From positions 1-64,000 of the forward strand of contig NZ_JACZFQ010000009.1 in NCBI RefSeq assembly GCF_014904755.1: a DNA stretch of 64,000 nt, read 5' to 3'. The notes under the pieces are model-generated. The model was not told where the DNA came from. It was given only the letters and a program-made list of their open reading frames with translations, and searched no databases. Shown here piece after piece: positions 20,164-29,198 of the stretch (the first letter of the stretch is position 1; every line of letters begins with the position of its first letter). The DNA is from Neoluteolibacter marinus. GTDB taxonomy: Bacteria > Verrucomicrobiota > Verrucomicrobiia > Verrucomicrobiales > Akkermansiaceae. The position numbers were made by a program, and so were the translations under genes.

Positions 20164-21074
20164 GCATCGCCCTCGAATTCAACCAGGTGAACCGGCGCTT
20201 CCTGCGCAATGTCGCCCTTCACAACGCGTCTTTCCGGGTGCCGGCGGGATCCGTGGCGGCGCTGCTGGGCCCGAACGGCGCCGGTAAGTCGACCGCGCTG
20301 AAGATCGCGCTCAACTTACTGCGCCCGTCGTCGGGCGAGGTGCGGACGCTCGGGGCCGACTCCCGCAAACTCGGGCCGTCCGAGTTGCGGCGCATCGGCT
20401 ACGTGGCGGACGGCATGGAGCTGCCGCTGTGGATGACGGTCGACCGCTTCCTCGCGTGGTGCCGGCCGCTCTATCCGACGTGGGACCCGGAGCTGGAGCA
20501 ATCCCTGCGAAAGCGCTTCGCCCTGCCCGGCGAGCGCAGGCTGCGGGCGCTCTCACGGGGCCAGCGGATGAAAGCGGCGCTCGCCTCGGTGCTGGCCTAC
20601 CGGCCGGAGCTGCTGGTGCTCGACGAGCCCTTCTCCGGACTCGATCCGCTCGTGCGCGACGAGTTCATTCAGGGGCTGCTGGAACTCGCGGACGGCGAGG
20701 GTTTCACCGTGGTGATTTCGTCCCACGACCTCGAGGAGACGGCGCGGCTGGCGGATCACTTTGTCTTTCTCGATCACGGCCAGGTGACACTCGATGAAAG
20801 TGCCGACGTCTTGCTGGCCAGGCACCGCCGGGTCGAAGTGATACTGCCGGAAGGTTACGGCTCCGTGCCTGAGCTGCCCTCCGAGTGGATCGGTGCCGAC
20901 ACCGCGGGGAGGGTCCTACGATTCACCGACACCCGCCACGATCAAGCCCGGCTGCTGGATTCGGTGCGCCGTATGTTTCCGGGAAGTTCCGATCCCGACA
21001 TCCATCCGGTCACCCTGCGGGAAATCTTCATCACCCTGACCGCCGCCCGCCGGCTCGCGGCGACCCAACCCTGA
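20160..21074 (+). CDS. ABC transporter ATP-binding protein
   Basis: This is a 304-residue nucleotide-binding subunit. The Walker A GPNGAGKST is at residues 37-45, the signature LSRGQ at 131-135, Walker B LLVLDE at 151-156 and the H-loop His near 189 (ISSHD). The signature starts LSRGQ rather than LSGGQ, as in many YtrB/EcsA-type exporters. It begins within the stop of the GntR gene and is followed 5 bases later by a membrane protein, so it energises the adjacent permease-like products. Cargo is unknown; envelope-stress or antimicrobial export would fit the YtrA-type regulator but is inference. Confidence 0.93.
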   Translation: MSIALEFNQVNRRFLRNVALHNASFRVPAGSVAALLGPNGAGKSTALKIALNLLRPSSGEVRTLGADSRKLGPSELRRIGYVADGMELPLWMTVDRFLAWCRPLYPTWDPELEQSLRKRFALPGERRLRALSRGQRMKAALASVLAYRPELLVLDEPFSGLDPLVRDEFIQGLLELADGEGFTVVISSHDLEETARLADHFVFLDHGQVTLDESADVLLARHRRVEVILPEGYGSVPELPSEWIGADTAGRVLRFTDTRHDQARLLDSVRRMFPGSSDPDIHPVTLREIFITLTAARRLAATQP

Positions 21075-21079
21075 CGGCC

Positions 21080-23632
21080 ATGATCCTGCATCTGATCAAG
21101 ACCGACTGGCGGCGGCTGTGGCCCTTCATCGTAACGGGTTGGCTGGCGATGGTGGTGATGGCGGTCCCGGCCTTCAGGTTCGAAACGGGCGACACCGAAA
21201 TTCATCGTTTCACCGGGGGATGGATCCAAAGCGCATGGTTTTCGCCCCGGTGGCGGAAAACCCTCTACCTTCTGACAGGTGGGATTCCGTTCGGACCGGG
21301 CTTGCTGCAATCCTATCTCGTGGCGATCGCCGCGATGCTGGGATTCGGCGGGATCGCCTGGAGCCGGACCCGGCCGCTGGCCCGGGGCGCCTCCGTGATG
21401 GCGAAGGGGATGGCGCTGATCGTGTTCCTGGTCCTGCCGCAGTTGCTGATCGTGGAAGCCGTGGCGCTACGGCAGGACCTCGGGAGTGGTCCGATGGTGG
21501 CCCTGGCGGTCCGGTCCGGTTCCGTGATTTTCCTCCTTCACCTGCTCTCGATGCTTTTCGGCCGGCTCTGTGGCGGATTCTGGGCATGGCTGGCGGCAGT
21601 GGCCGCGTTGGGAGCGCTCGGCGGAATCGCCCGGGCATTTGGTCCGGGACGTTCGGCCTTCGTCGGGACCAACTGGCGATCCGCGCTTCGCAGCGACGTG
21701 TGGGGGAGCGACTTCAGCAACTGGTGGCCCTTGGGACTGTGCGTGATCGCGATCGGCGTGCTGTTGATGGTTTTCCGTCGGCGCCAAGGAACCTGGCGGA
21801 TTGCCCTGGGGTGCCTGGTCCTGGCGGTATTGCCGAATCTGGTGAAGCCGGCGCAGCCGCCGCTCGGCTCCCATCCCTTGCAATCGCTGGCGGATTGGAA
21901 GGGCAAGATCCGGGTGGAGCTGGGAGACGGGTCGAACTTTCGCCCTTACGATGCCTATCTGGGCCTGAAGACCTCGGGAACCGAGGATGGATTGCACGTG
22001 TGGTGGATGCTCGAGAAGGGATACCCGCTGCGCACGCGGGGAGGGCGGGAAATTCCCCATTTCAAGTGGCGTCGTGAACCGATGGGACGCGGCAGCATGG
22101 TACCCCCGGCCGTATCGGGGGGCATGGCCAACTTCGTGCCTCTTCCGGAATCGAAGGAGATTCCGGATCCCAACGAGTTCATGCCAATGAGCCGGCCGGG
22201 GTCCCTCTATCTCGGGGTGTTCGATCCCGATGTGATGGCGGAAGATGACGGGAGGGTCGAGGTCGATGCCCGGCTCTTCGGCGTGGTGTGCCGGTATGAG
22301 AAAATCTTCGAGCTGTCCCTCGGGGAGGAGACGGCATTCCGGGAGACAGGGATGCAGGCTCGAGCGAAGTTCGAAGCGACGCCGTACCCGCAACTGGTGC
22401 TTGATTGGCTGCGATATCCGGAATCTCCGGGGCTTTCGCCGGTGGATCCATTGCAGACCCTGCGGGTGCTACTCTATCTCCCTTCCGAAGACCGGACTTA
22501 TGAAATCGGTGGACAGGGAAGGGTGGAGAGCCGGAGCCTGCTCGCCGAGGTGTCGGCCGGTCGTTCCGTGTTTTCCCGCGCCCCGCAGGAGCAACGCGTG
22601 TTCGAGGACGGGAAAGAGCGGGTCCTTCCGCTTCCCCCGCCGCCCGACTTGACAGGGGCGAAGTTCCTCGTCTTCGAACCCCGTGTGCTCGGCAAGGTGC
22701 GCGCGCGGGTGCGTTCCGAAGGGCCCGCCACGGTTCCGGTGGTTCGCAAGGACAGCCGTCCCTTCGAGGTGATCCAAGGAGCCCCGCCGGGACCGCGGAA
22801 CAACGAGATCAACTGCCCGCTGGCGATGCCGGATCCGGAAACCTGCACGTTGGAAGAAGCGTCGCTCTGGTTGCAGCATCTGATGATCTATCACGATCGC
22901 GGGGACTGGCCGATCCAAGCCCTCGGACCCTTGGTGCCGAGGTTTCCCGAATTGTTCCTGAATTGCCCGGATGATCCGTGGGGGCCCCTTCCGAGAGCCA
23001 TCAAGGACTGGCTTCCCGAAAACCGGCGGGACGACCTGATCGAGGCGTTTGGAAAGGGCGGGCCTTTCCTCGACGTCATCATGGCGCGGGGCTGGCTGGA
23101 GAAAGCGCGCCCGGAAGTGATGAAGCGCTTCCCCGCGATGGACGGCTGCGACGACAAATGGGCGGCGGCGGTGTGCCGCTACGAAGATCCGGCGACCTAC
23201 CCGAAGTTGGTCGGGTCGCTCGCGGCGGCCTACGAGCCGGGCGCTTACTACTCCATCCGTGAACTCCCCGGGATCGGGCCCTTGCTCGACCCGGCGATGG
23301 AGGCAATCGCCGCCGACCTCGTCGCCCGGAAAGCGGGCGACGGCCACGACAGCTACTACTTGCGTCGTAAACTCATGGCTCCTGCCGTCCACGGGATCCA
23401 ACCGGCATTCGCCCGGCTGTGGGAACTGTGGAGGATCCCCCGGAAACCTTTCGGATGGGGACAGCACCTGCGGGAAATGGCGGAAGCGATCGGGGAGCCG
23501 GCCGGGCTCGGGGATGACAAGGACAAGTGGAAAGAGTTCCACGAGCGTCATTCCGCGGAAGATTTCGAATACGACCCGCTCGCCGCGCAGTGGCGGCTCA
23601 AGAACCCCGAGATCGAAGCTGAATCGCCATGA
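21080..23632 (+). CDS. ABC-associated membrane protein with long soluble tail (paralogue A)
   Basis: ATG 21080 gives 850 residues. The first third contains about six membrane helices (for example FIVTGWLAMVVMAVPAF, GMALIVFLVLPQLLIVEAVAL and CVIAIGVLLMVF), in the layout of an ABC-2-like permease. From about residue 260 the chain is soluble: a beta-rich stretch, then a helical end with units such as FLDVIMARGWLEKARPEV. The final DFEYDPLAAQWRLKNP resembles the end of the next protein. It starts 5 bases after the ATPase gene and overlaps the next gene (ATGA). I do not recognise a named family for the whole protein. Confidence 0.75.
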   Translation: MILHLIKTDWRRLWPFIVTGWLAMVVMAVPAFRFETGDTEIHRFTGGWIQSAWFSPRWRKTLYLLTGGIPFGPGLLQSYLVAIAAMLGFGGIAWSRTRPLARGASVMAKGMALIVFLVLPQLLIVEAVALRQDLGSGPMVALAVRSGSVIFLLHLLSMLFGRLCGGFWAWLAAVAALGALGGIARAFGPGRSAFVGTNWRSALRSDVWGSDFSNWWPLGLCVIAIGVLLMVFRRRQGTWRIALGCLVLAVLPNLVKPAQPPLGSHPLQSLADWKGKIRVELGDGSNFRPYDAYLGLKTSGTEDGLHVWWMLEKGYPLRTRGGREIPHFKWRREPMGRGSMVPPAVSGGMANFVPLPESKEIPDPNEFMPMSRPGSLYLGVFDPDVMAEDDGRVEVDARLFGVVCRYEKIFELSLGEETAFRETGMQARAKFEATPYPQLVLDWLRYPESPGLSPVDPLQTLRVLLYLPSEDRTYEIGGQGRVESRSLLAEVSAGRSVFSRAPQEQRVFEDGKERVLPLPPPPDLTGAKFLVFEPRVLGKVRARVRSEGPATVPVVRKDSRPFEVIQGAPPGPRNNEINCPLAMPDPETCTLEEASLWLQHLMIYHDRGDWPIQALGPLVPRFPELFLNCPDDPWGPLPRAIKDWLPENRRDDLIEAFGKGGPFLDVIMARGWLEKARPEVMKRFPAMDGCDDKWAAAVCRYEDPATYPKLVGSLAAAYEPGAYYSIRELPGIGPLLDPAMEAIAADLVARKAGDGHDSYYLRRKLMAPAVHGIQPAFARLWELWRIPRKPFGWGQHLREMAEAIGEPAGLGDDKDKWKEFHERHSAEDFEYDPLAAQWRLKNPEIEAESP

Positions 23633-25593
23633 ATCCATTCCGACATTTATTCGCCACCTACTTCCGGCGCTTCCGCGTCGAGCTGGTGCTGTGGTGGGGG
23701 ATCACGTTTACCTGCGACCTTCTTACCCTGCGCAATTCCCCGATCGACCTGCTGGCGGGTGCGGCCCGCATCGAGGTGATCGCGGCGCTGTGGGTCGTCC
23801 TGAGAATCTCGCTCGCCGACGAGGTGTTCGGCACCTTGGGAGGAAAGGAGGTCCGTCCGCTGGCCCGCGGCGAGGCTACAAAGTCGCGGATTGCATTGGT
23901 TGCACTGGCCCTGGTGCCGCCGTTGCTGGCCCGGGGTTTCGTGGTGTCGTTCTGGGCACCGTCGAACGCCGCGGGCATCGGGCATTGGTTGAGCCACGAG
24001 GCGCTTCCGGTGGTCCAGCGTCTGGTTTTTCTGGCGGCCTTTCTCCAGATCGCCGCGATGGTTTCACGGAGGTCCGGATCGCGCAAGGTGGTGCGGGCAC
24101 TGGTATGGGGCGGAAGCTTGCTATTGCTCGTGAAGTTGGCCGGGGCGTGGGTCGGGGCGCCCGGTGCAGCGCTGCAGTACCGCGTGATGAACGGTGAGCG
24201 CGAAGTGCAGCTATCCGCCACCGAGATCACGGCACCCGTGTTTCGGGCGCTGCCCGGTTCCCCGACGGTCATCGCCGCACGATCCAATTCCTCGTATCTT
24301 GAAGTTGAAGCGAGCCCCGCGGTCCGGTTGGTGCGGAAGGTGATACTGGAAGAAGGTCAAACGGAGCGCTCCGGGGACGGGCTCGAGTGGCGAATCCGCG
24401 GGATCACCTGGAAGCTGTCGGACCTCGAGCTGCGGTTCAGCGTGCGTGGCTCGCCCGGACAAATCCGTGGGATCCAGGAGGCATTGCGCCGGTCCTGCCT
24501 GCTCGTCCGGTATGGTGGCGGTCCGTTCGCGTCCGCGGTCGATGGCACCCTGGTCCTGAGTTCCGCCGACCTCGCCTTGGCGCCCTTGGACGAGGTGGTG
24601 GTGACCGTGCGATTCCTTTCGCCCCTGATCCTGCCAGCGAACCGGCGGTCGCGGTCGGAGGTCATGGACGGGGCGGAGCTGTGGGTTTTCGGACAGCTCG
24701 ACGTCCTGGAAGCGCCGGACATCGCGACTCCGGTCCGCTGGAACCGGACCCGCATCGACCGGAATGACAGGCAGGATCGCAGGCCCGGGAGTTTCGAGGC
24801 ATTCTTGAGCAACCAGGATGGAACCTTCCTGATCACCCCCGACATTCCGACCGAGGAGGAGGCGGGCCTGGAGGTGCAGGTCGATGCCTGCATGTCCCTT
24901 CTGCGGCTGAGCTGGCAGGGAGAGAAACAGGACGCCCCCTTCATCCGGGACCTTCTCACCAAGGGTCGTCGTCTGGTGCCTCAGGTGCTCCGCTGGCCCG
25001 CATGGTCCTGGGGCCAGTGGGATGCCATCGTGCGTCCCGTCCTGCTCAAGCATGCCGGCGACGAGGATCTTCCGGAGCTGGAGAAACGGCTGGCAGTGGA
25101 ACCGCGTCTTACCGAGGTCTTCATCGCGAAAGGCTGGACGAAGCAAGCGCTGCCGGCGCTTAGGGGACGTCTTCAGCGCGGGCAGTCCCTCCCGCCGGAG
25201 GCGATCGAGCTGCTGGCGCGGGAGCAGGATCCGGACCTCGCCGGCGACTTGGGAAGGATCGCGACGCGGCTCGGTGGCGACGTGGAGCGGATTGGCCCGC
25301 TGCTGCGCGAGTATCCGGGTTTTGATTGGGAAGGCTTCGTTGCCGAGATGTGGAAGCGGCGGAAGTATGGATCCGGAAGCGCGGGGATGGTCGCCGCATG
25401 GGCGGCCGAGTTGGGAGACCGGAGCGGGCTGGAGATTCTCGTCCGGGCACTGGCGAGTCGCGACGGACGGTCACCGGAACCGGTGGTTGCGCTCATTCCC
25501 GAGGCCGCGGCGGACCCGCTTGGCTTCCTCCGGGCGAACCTGGAAAACTTGGAATACGATTCCAGCACACGGACCTGGCGGACCAAACCGTGA
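23629..25593 (+). CDS. ABC-associated membrane protein with long soluble tail (paralogue B)
   Basis: This 654-residue protein overlaps the previous gene by four bases and shares its plan. About three to four N-terminal membrane helices occupy residues 10-190 and a beta-rich region follows. A helical tail carries the related unit TEVFIAKGWTKQALPAL and the end ENLEYDSSTRTWRTKP. The shared motifs mark it as a diverged paralogue of the 21080 product. It is probably the second membrane half of the transporter, with the tail outside or inside depending on topology I cannot settle. No protease or binding motif is recognised. Confidence 0.72.
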   Translation: MNPFRHLFATYFRRFRVELVLWWGITFTCDLLTLRNSPIDLLAGAARIEVIAALWVVLRISLADEVFGTLGGKEVRPLARGEATKSRIALVALALVPPLLARGFVVSFWAPSNAAGIGHWLSHEALPVVQRLVFLAAFLQIAAMVSRRSGSRKVVRALVWGGSLLLLVKLAGAWVGAPGAALQYRVMNGEREVQLSATEITAPVFRALPGSPTVIAARSNSSYLEVEASPAVRLVRKVILEEGQTERSGDGLEWRIRGITWKLSDLELRFSVRGSPGQIRGIQEALRRSCLLVRYGGGPFASAVDGTLVLSSADLALAPLDEVVVTVRFLSPLILPANRRSRSEVMDGAELWVFGQLDVLEAPDIATPVRWNRTRIDRNDRQDRRPGSFEAFLSNQDGTFLITPDIPTEEEAGLEVQVDACMSLLRLSWQGEKQDAPFIRDLLTKGRRLVPQVLRWPAWSWGQWDAIVRPVLLKHAGDEDLPELEKRLAVEPRLTEVFIAKGWTKQALPALRGRLQRGQSLPPEAIELLAREQDPDLAGDLGRIATRLGGDVERIGPLLREYPGFDWEGFVAEMWKRRKYGSGSAGMVAAWAAELGDRSGLEILVRALASRDGRSPEPVVALIPEAAADPLGFLRANLENLEYDSSTRTWRTKP

Positions 25594-25625
25594 GCCGTTG
25601 ATCCGTCGGTTCCGGCGGCGTTGAG

Positions 25626-26147
25626 TCAGGTTTCCCCGTCGTGGATCCGCGGCTTGGGCTCGCCGTTCTTCTTCCGCTCGCGGGCCTCGCGGAAGAAGCT
25701 CTGGATCATTCCCAGGCACTCGTCTCCGAGGACCCCGGCGGTGACCTCGCAGCGGTGGTTCAGCGGCGGATTGGCGTCCAGCAGATTGATCCAGCCGCCG
25801 GCGGCGCCGCCCTTGGGGTCGGGGCAGCCGAAGACCACCCGCTCGGGTCGGCAATGGACGATGGCGCCGGCGCACATCGGGCAGGGTTCCTTGGTGACGT
25901 AGAGCGTGCACTTCTCCAGCCGCCAGTCGCCGAGCGCGGTCTGCGCGGCGGTGAGGGCGAGCATCTCGGCGTGGGCGGTGGCGTCGCGCAGGGTTTCGAC
26001 CTGATTCCAGGCGCGGGCGATGATCTTGCCTTCCTTGACGATCACGGCCCCGATCGGCACCTCGGTGGCAGCGTAAGCACGCCGGGCCTCGCGCAGGGCC
26101 TGGGTCATGAAATGGTCGTCGCTGGCGAGGTCGATGATCGGGTCCAC
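25626..26147 (-). CDS. tadA: tRNA-specific adenosine deaminase
   Basis: TadA converts A34 to inosine in the anticodon of tRNA-Arg(ACG). From GTG 26147 the protein has 173 residues with the zinc/catalytic signature HAE at 59-61 (Glu61 is the proton shuttle) and PCPMC at 88-92 (Cys89 and Cys92 bind zinc). The GTG start gives a normal-length lead helix; a TTG at 26183 would add 12 residues with no family support. It converges with the ABC operon 32 bases away and no terminator is evident in that gap. Confidence 0.93.
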   Translation of the reverse strand: MDPIIDLASDDHFMTQALREARRAYAATEVPIGAVIVKEGKIIARAWNQVETLRDATAHAEMLALTAAQTALGDWRLEKCTLYVTKEPCPMCAGAIVHCRPERVVFGCPDPKGGAAGGWINLLDANPPLNHRCEVTAGVLGDECLGMIQSFFREARERKKNGEPKPRIHDGET

Positions 26148-26222
26148 GGGGGAAGGCTGAAGCCCAAAGCAGGGAAGTTCCAAGTGGCAAATGAACTGAG
26201 GAATTCGACGGCTGTCCCCGAA

Positions 26223-26582
26223 TTAGAAGAGGAACTTGCCGATCTTCGCGGCGGAAACGAGTCCCGCAACAGCACAGGCGCCGAGAAGTAGCCCGGCGAA
26301 TGCGAGATAGACGATGGCCCGGCGCCGGGTGCTCCAATTGGCGGTGATCGGACTGCAGAGAATCACCGGTGCCACAAGCAGGCACCCCGCGGTGGTCACA
26401 AAACCCGGCAAAATGATGGCCATGGCGACTTCACCCTCCGTCGCGGATCTCCAACCGATGGAATAGAACTCCCCTTGAAGCCAGATACCGAAAACTCCGG
26501 CGGAGCACACCATGAATCCGATTCCGAGCGTGATCGCCGAGAAGAGCTGGAGGTTTTGCCGAATTTCCGAACGAAGGTTCAT
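26223..26582 (-). CDS. small membrane protein, unknown
   Basis: ATG 26582 gives 119 residues with three hydrophobic segments: about 15-32 (AITLGIGFMVCSAGVFGIW), 49-75 (AMAIILPGFVTTAGCLLVAPVIL) and 90-112 (IVYLAFAGLLLGACAVAGLVSA). No motif indicates function. It lies between tadA and rpe and is divergent from rpe with a 115-base gap. An open frame runs upstream but has low-complexity sequence and no good start, so the internal ATG is preferred. Confidence 0.55.
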   Translation of the reverse strand: MNLRSEIRQNLQLFSAITLGIGFMVCSAGVFGIWLQGEFYSIGWRSATEGEVAMAIILPGFVTTAGCLLVAPVILCSPITANWSTRRRAIVYLAFAGLLLGACAVAGLVSAAKIGKFLF

Positions 26583-26697
26583 TCTTCGGAAATCTGGTTC
26601 GGCGGGTGGGGCCGATTCCAGAAGCAAATCGCTGCCGCGCCATCCCTGCCTTTCTTGGCACTTGGCACTTTTCACTCGGAACTTCACGCTCCGCCGC

Positions 26698-27366
26698 GTG
26701 ATCCCGCCGACTTTCCGTGACCGTGTCATCGCTCCGTCCCTGCTTGCCGCCGATTTTTCCCGCATCCGCGAGGAAGTGACCCGCACCATCAAGGCGGGCG
26801 CCGACTGGCTTCACCTCGACGTGATGGACGGGCACTTCGTCGACAACATTTCCTTCGGCCCCGCGGTGATTCAGGCGGTACATGAAACCAACGACATTTT
26901 CCTCGACGTCCACCTGATGATTTCGAGGCCGGACCACTACCTGCCGCGCTTCGTCGCCGCGGGGGCGGACCTGATCACGGTGCACGTGGAAGCCGGGCAC
27001 GATGTCGCGGAGACCCTGCACCGGATCCGCGAGTCGGGCTGCAAGGCGGGGCTGGCGATCAACCCGGCGACGCCCGTGGAGGCGGCCCAACCGTACTTGG
27101 ACCAGATCGACCTGCTGCTGTGCATGACGGTGGTGCCGGGATTCGGCGGCCAGCCGTTCATGGAAGAGGTGCTGCCGAAAATCGCGGCGGCGGCTGCTTG
27201 GCGCGAAAAGCACGAGTTGCACTACCACATCGAGGTCGACGGCGGCATCGACGCGGTCACCGCGGCGAAGTGTGCGCAAGCCGGGGCCAATGTGATGGTC
27301 GCGGGTTCCTCCACGTACCGGGCGCCGGACATGGCGGCTGCGGTGCGGGCGATCCGCGAGGCCTGA
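26698..27366 (+). CDS. rpe: ribulose-phosphate 3-epimerase
   Basis: Rpe interconverts ribulose-5-phosphate and xylulose-5-phosphate in the pentose phosphate pathway. The 222-residue TIM barrel starts at GTG 26698 with IAPSLLAADFSRI and carries the metal-binding motifs HLDVMDGHFVDNISFGP and DVHLMI. It then has the loop MTVVPGFGGQPF and the phosphate-binding VDGGI and VAGSSTY segments. The catalytic Asp pair is the Asp of VMDGHF and that of VDGGI. Length and order of motifs are normal for the family. Confidence 0.96.
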   Translation: MIPPTFRDRVIAPSLLAADFSRIREEVTRTIKAGADWLHLDVMDGHFVDNISFGPAVIQAVHETNDIFLDVHLMISRPDHYLPRFVAAGADLITVHVEAGHDVAETLHRIRESGCKAGLAINPATPVEAAQPYLDQIDLLLCMTVVPGFGGQPFMEEVLPKIAAAAAWREKHELHYHIEVDGGIDAVTAAKCAQAGANVMVAGSSTYRAPDMAAAVRAIREA

Positions 27367-27412
27367 TACCGACGAAAATGCCGGCCGGCGGCGCTCTTTC
27401 CATGTCCGTTTC

Positions 27413-28354
27413 ATGAAATCGTCCCATCTCATTGCCACCGCGACCGCCCTGGTGGGTTTCGCCGCCGGTTGGATCCTCAAGCCCGGGGCCGCGGATCCGA
27501 CGCCTCAGGACGTCGCCGGGGCGGGGGGCATTCCGGGCAAGCGCCCCGTCGCCGTGGGGGGGAAGCTGCGCGAGCGGGACGAGCGGCCGCTGATCCTCAA
27601 GGCCCGGGGTGGCGGCGAGGCGGAAGCGGACCCGAAGACGGTGTCGGCGCAGATAAAGTTCGAGAACAGCTTCGGCGATGCCACCGAGCGGGCGGAGAAC
27701 GCCCGGCTGACGCGTTTGGCCGAAGCGCTCGGCCTGAGCCCGGAGCAGCGGGACATGGTCAAGGTGATGCTGGCGAACCGGCGCGACGGATTCCGCCAGT
27801 TGAACGGTGGCGGCAAACCGCCGGCCGAAGTGCTGGGCCTGGCGACCCAGGCGGAGCGGCGCTTCGAGGGCGAGCTGGAGAAGATCCTCGATCAGGAGCA
27901 GTTCGACGCCTACCACGCCTTCAAGGAGCGCGAGAAGGAGAACGATATCGAGGCGCGCGCCCAGCGCGACTTGGCGGATTTGATCGGTCAAATCGACCTC
28001 TCGCCCGAGCAGCGCGACCGTGCCTATGAGGTTTTGCTGGCGGGCAGCGCCGACGCGGCTTCAAAGCGGCCGGAAGGTTGGGCGCTCCTCAACGAGTCGT
28101 TCGGGATCATCGGCGGCGCGCACTCCGAAGTGATGGAGCAAATGGGCGATGTCATGATGGATCCCGAGGGCATGGACAACCCGCAGCAGGTCCACCAGCG
28201 GCTGATCGAGGCCCAGCGGAGCGTGATGAACTGGAAGATCAACCAGCTGACGCCGATCCTCACCCCCGGGCAGCTGGCCCAGTACCGGGCGACCCTTGCC
28301 GCGCGTTCGACCTTGATGGAGCAGCACGCCCCGCCGTCCATGCCCCCTCGTTGA
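27413..28354 (+). CDS. exported helical protein with LSPEQR repeats
   Basis: This 313-residue protein has an N-terminal signal or anchor (LIATATALVGFAAGWIL) and then a largely helical, charged body. Two similar units occur, LSPEQRDMVKVMLANRR and LSPEQRDRAYEVLLAGS, each followed by a long helix, and a third LTPGQL-like unit is near the end. The pattern recalls LTxxQ-type periplasmic chaperone-like helical proteins, but homology is not certain. It is followed one base after its stop by the parvulin-like gene, which suggests a shared envelope-folding role by inference. Confidence 0.6.
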   Translation: MKSSHLIATATALVGFAAGWILKPGAADPTPQDVAGAGGIPGKRPVAVGGKLRERDERPLILKARGGGEAEADPKTVSAQIKFENSFGDATERAENARLTRLAEALGLSPEQRDMVKVMLANRRDGFRQLNGGGKPPAEVLGLATQAERRFEGELEKILDQEQFDAYHAFKEREKENDIEARAQRDLADLIGQIDLSPEQRDRAYEVLLAGSADAASKRPEGWALLNESFGIIGGAHSEVMEQMGDVMMDPEGMDNPQQVHQRLIEAQRSVMNWKINQLTPILTPGQLAQYRATLAARSTLMEQHAPPSMPPR

Positions 28355-28355
28355 G

Positions 28356-29198
28356 ATGCTGCGAGTCAATGGCGAGGCCGTGGATGCCGGACTGATCGAA
28401 GAGGCGTTCACGCGGATCAAGGCCGAGGCGGAAATCCTCAGCGAGATCTCGTGCTGTGAGCGCGACGAAGAGTTCCGGCAACGGGCGGAGGAAGAAGTGA
28501 TCGACGGCATTCTCCTTGCCCAGGAAGCGGAAAAGCGGGTGCCGGAGCCGCCGGCCGACGAGGTGCGGAGCGCATTCGAGGCGACGCTGCGCCAGTGGCG
28601 GGAGCATGGCGCCTCGTGGGATCTGCTCGACGCCGAGCGGGAGTCGCTGCGTGCCGAAACCATCTCGCAATTGAGGATGGAGGCTTTCACGGAAGGCTTG
28701 TGGCGTGATTTGCCGGAGGCGGGGGAACCGGAACTCCGCAGGTGGCATGCGGAGAATGCCGCGCGGTTCCGGCAGCCGCCCGCGGCGAAGGTGCTTCATC
28801 TGGTCCGCTTTCCCGAGAGCGTGGATCCGTGGGAGGACTACTCGGCCATGCTCGACCTGCGCCGTCAGGCTCTTGCTGGCGAGGATTTCGCGGAACTCGC
28901 CAAGGCCCACACCCAGAAGCGGGGCGGGGACATCGAACTGGGATGGATCGAGCACGAACGCGTCTTCAATCCCTTTGAAGTGATGTTGTTTTCCCTGGAG
29001 GAAGGGGAAGTGGGCCCGGTGTTCCACTATGAACAGGCGCTCCATCTGGTGAAGGCGGTGGAAGTCCGGCCGGCCGTCGTTCAGCCCTTCGAGGAAGTTC
29101 GCGACGTTGTCCGGGAAGAAGTCGAGCGGGGACGCAAAGTCGGGGTCCTCAGGGAGCTGGCGGCAAAGCTCAGGGCCACGGCGCAGATCGAGCGTTAG
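28356..29198 (+). CDS. PpiC/parvulin-like peptidyl-prolyl isomerase
   Basis: The 280-residue protein has an N-terminal helical SurA/PrsA-like chaperone segment (LRVNGEAVDAGLIEEAF at residues 2-18). A parvulin core follows at about residues 140-245: AAKVLHLVRF, DFAELAKAHTQKRGGDIELGWIEHERV, MLFSLEEGEVGPV and ALHLVKAVEV. Parvulins catalyse cis-trans isomerisation of X-Pro bonds and assist folding of exported proteins. No signal peptide is visible at the ATG, which is unusual for an envelope isomerase, so it may act in the cytoplasm. Its 3' end overlaps the convergent gene at 29195 by four bases. Confidence 0.78.
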   Translation: MLRVNGEAVDAGLIEEAFTRIKAEAEILSEISCCERDEEFRQRAEEEVIDGILLAQEAEKRVPEPPADEVRSAFEATLRQWREHGASWDLLDAERESLRAETISQLRMEAFTEGLWRDLPEAGEPELRRWHAENAARFRQPPAAKVLHLVRFPESVDPWEDYSAMLDLRRQALAGEDFAELAKAHTQKRGGDIELGWIEHERVFNPFEVMLFSLEEGEVGPVFHYEQALHLVKAVEVRPAVVQPFEEVRDVVREEVERGRKVGVLRELAAKLRATAQIER

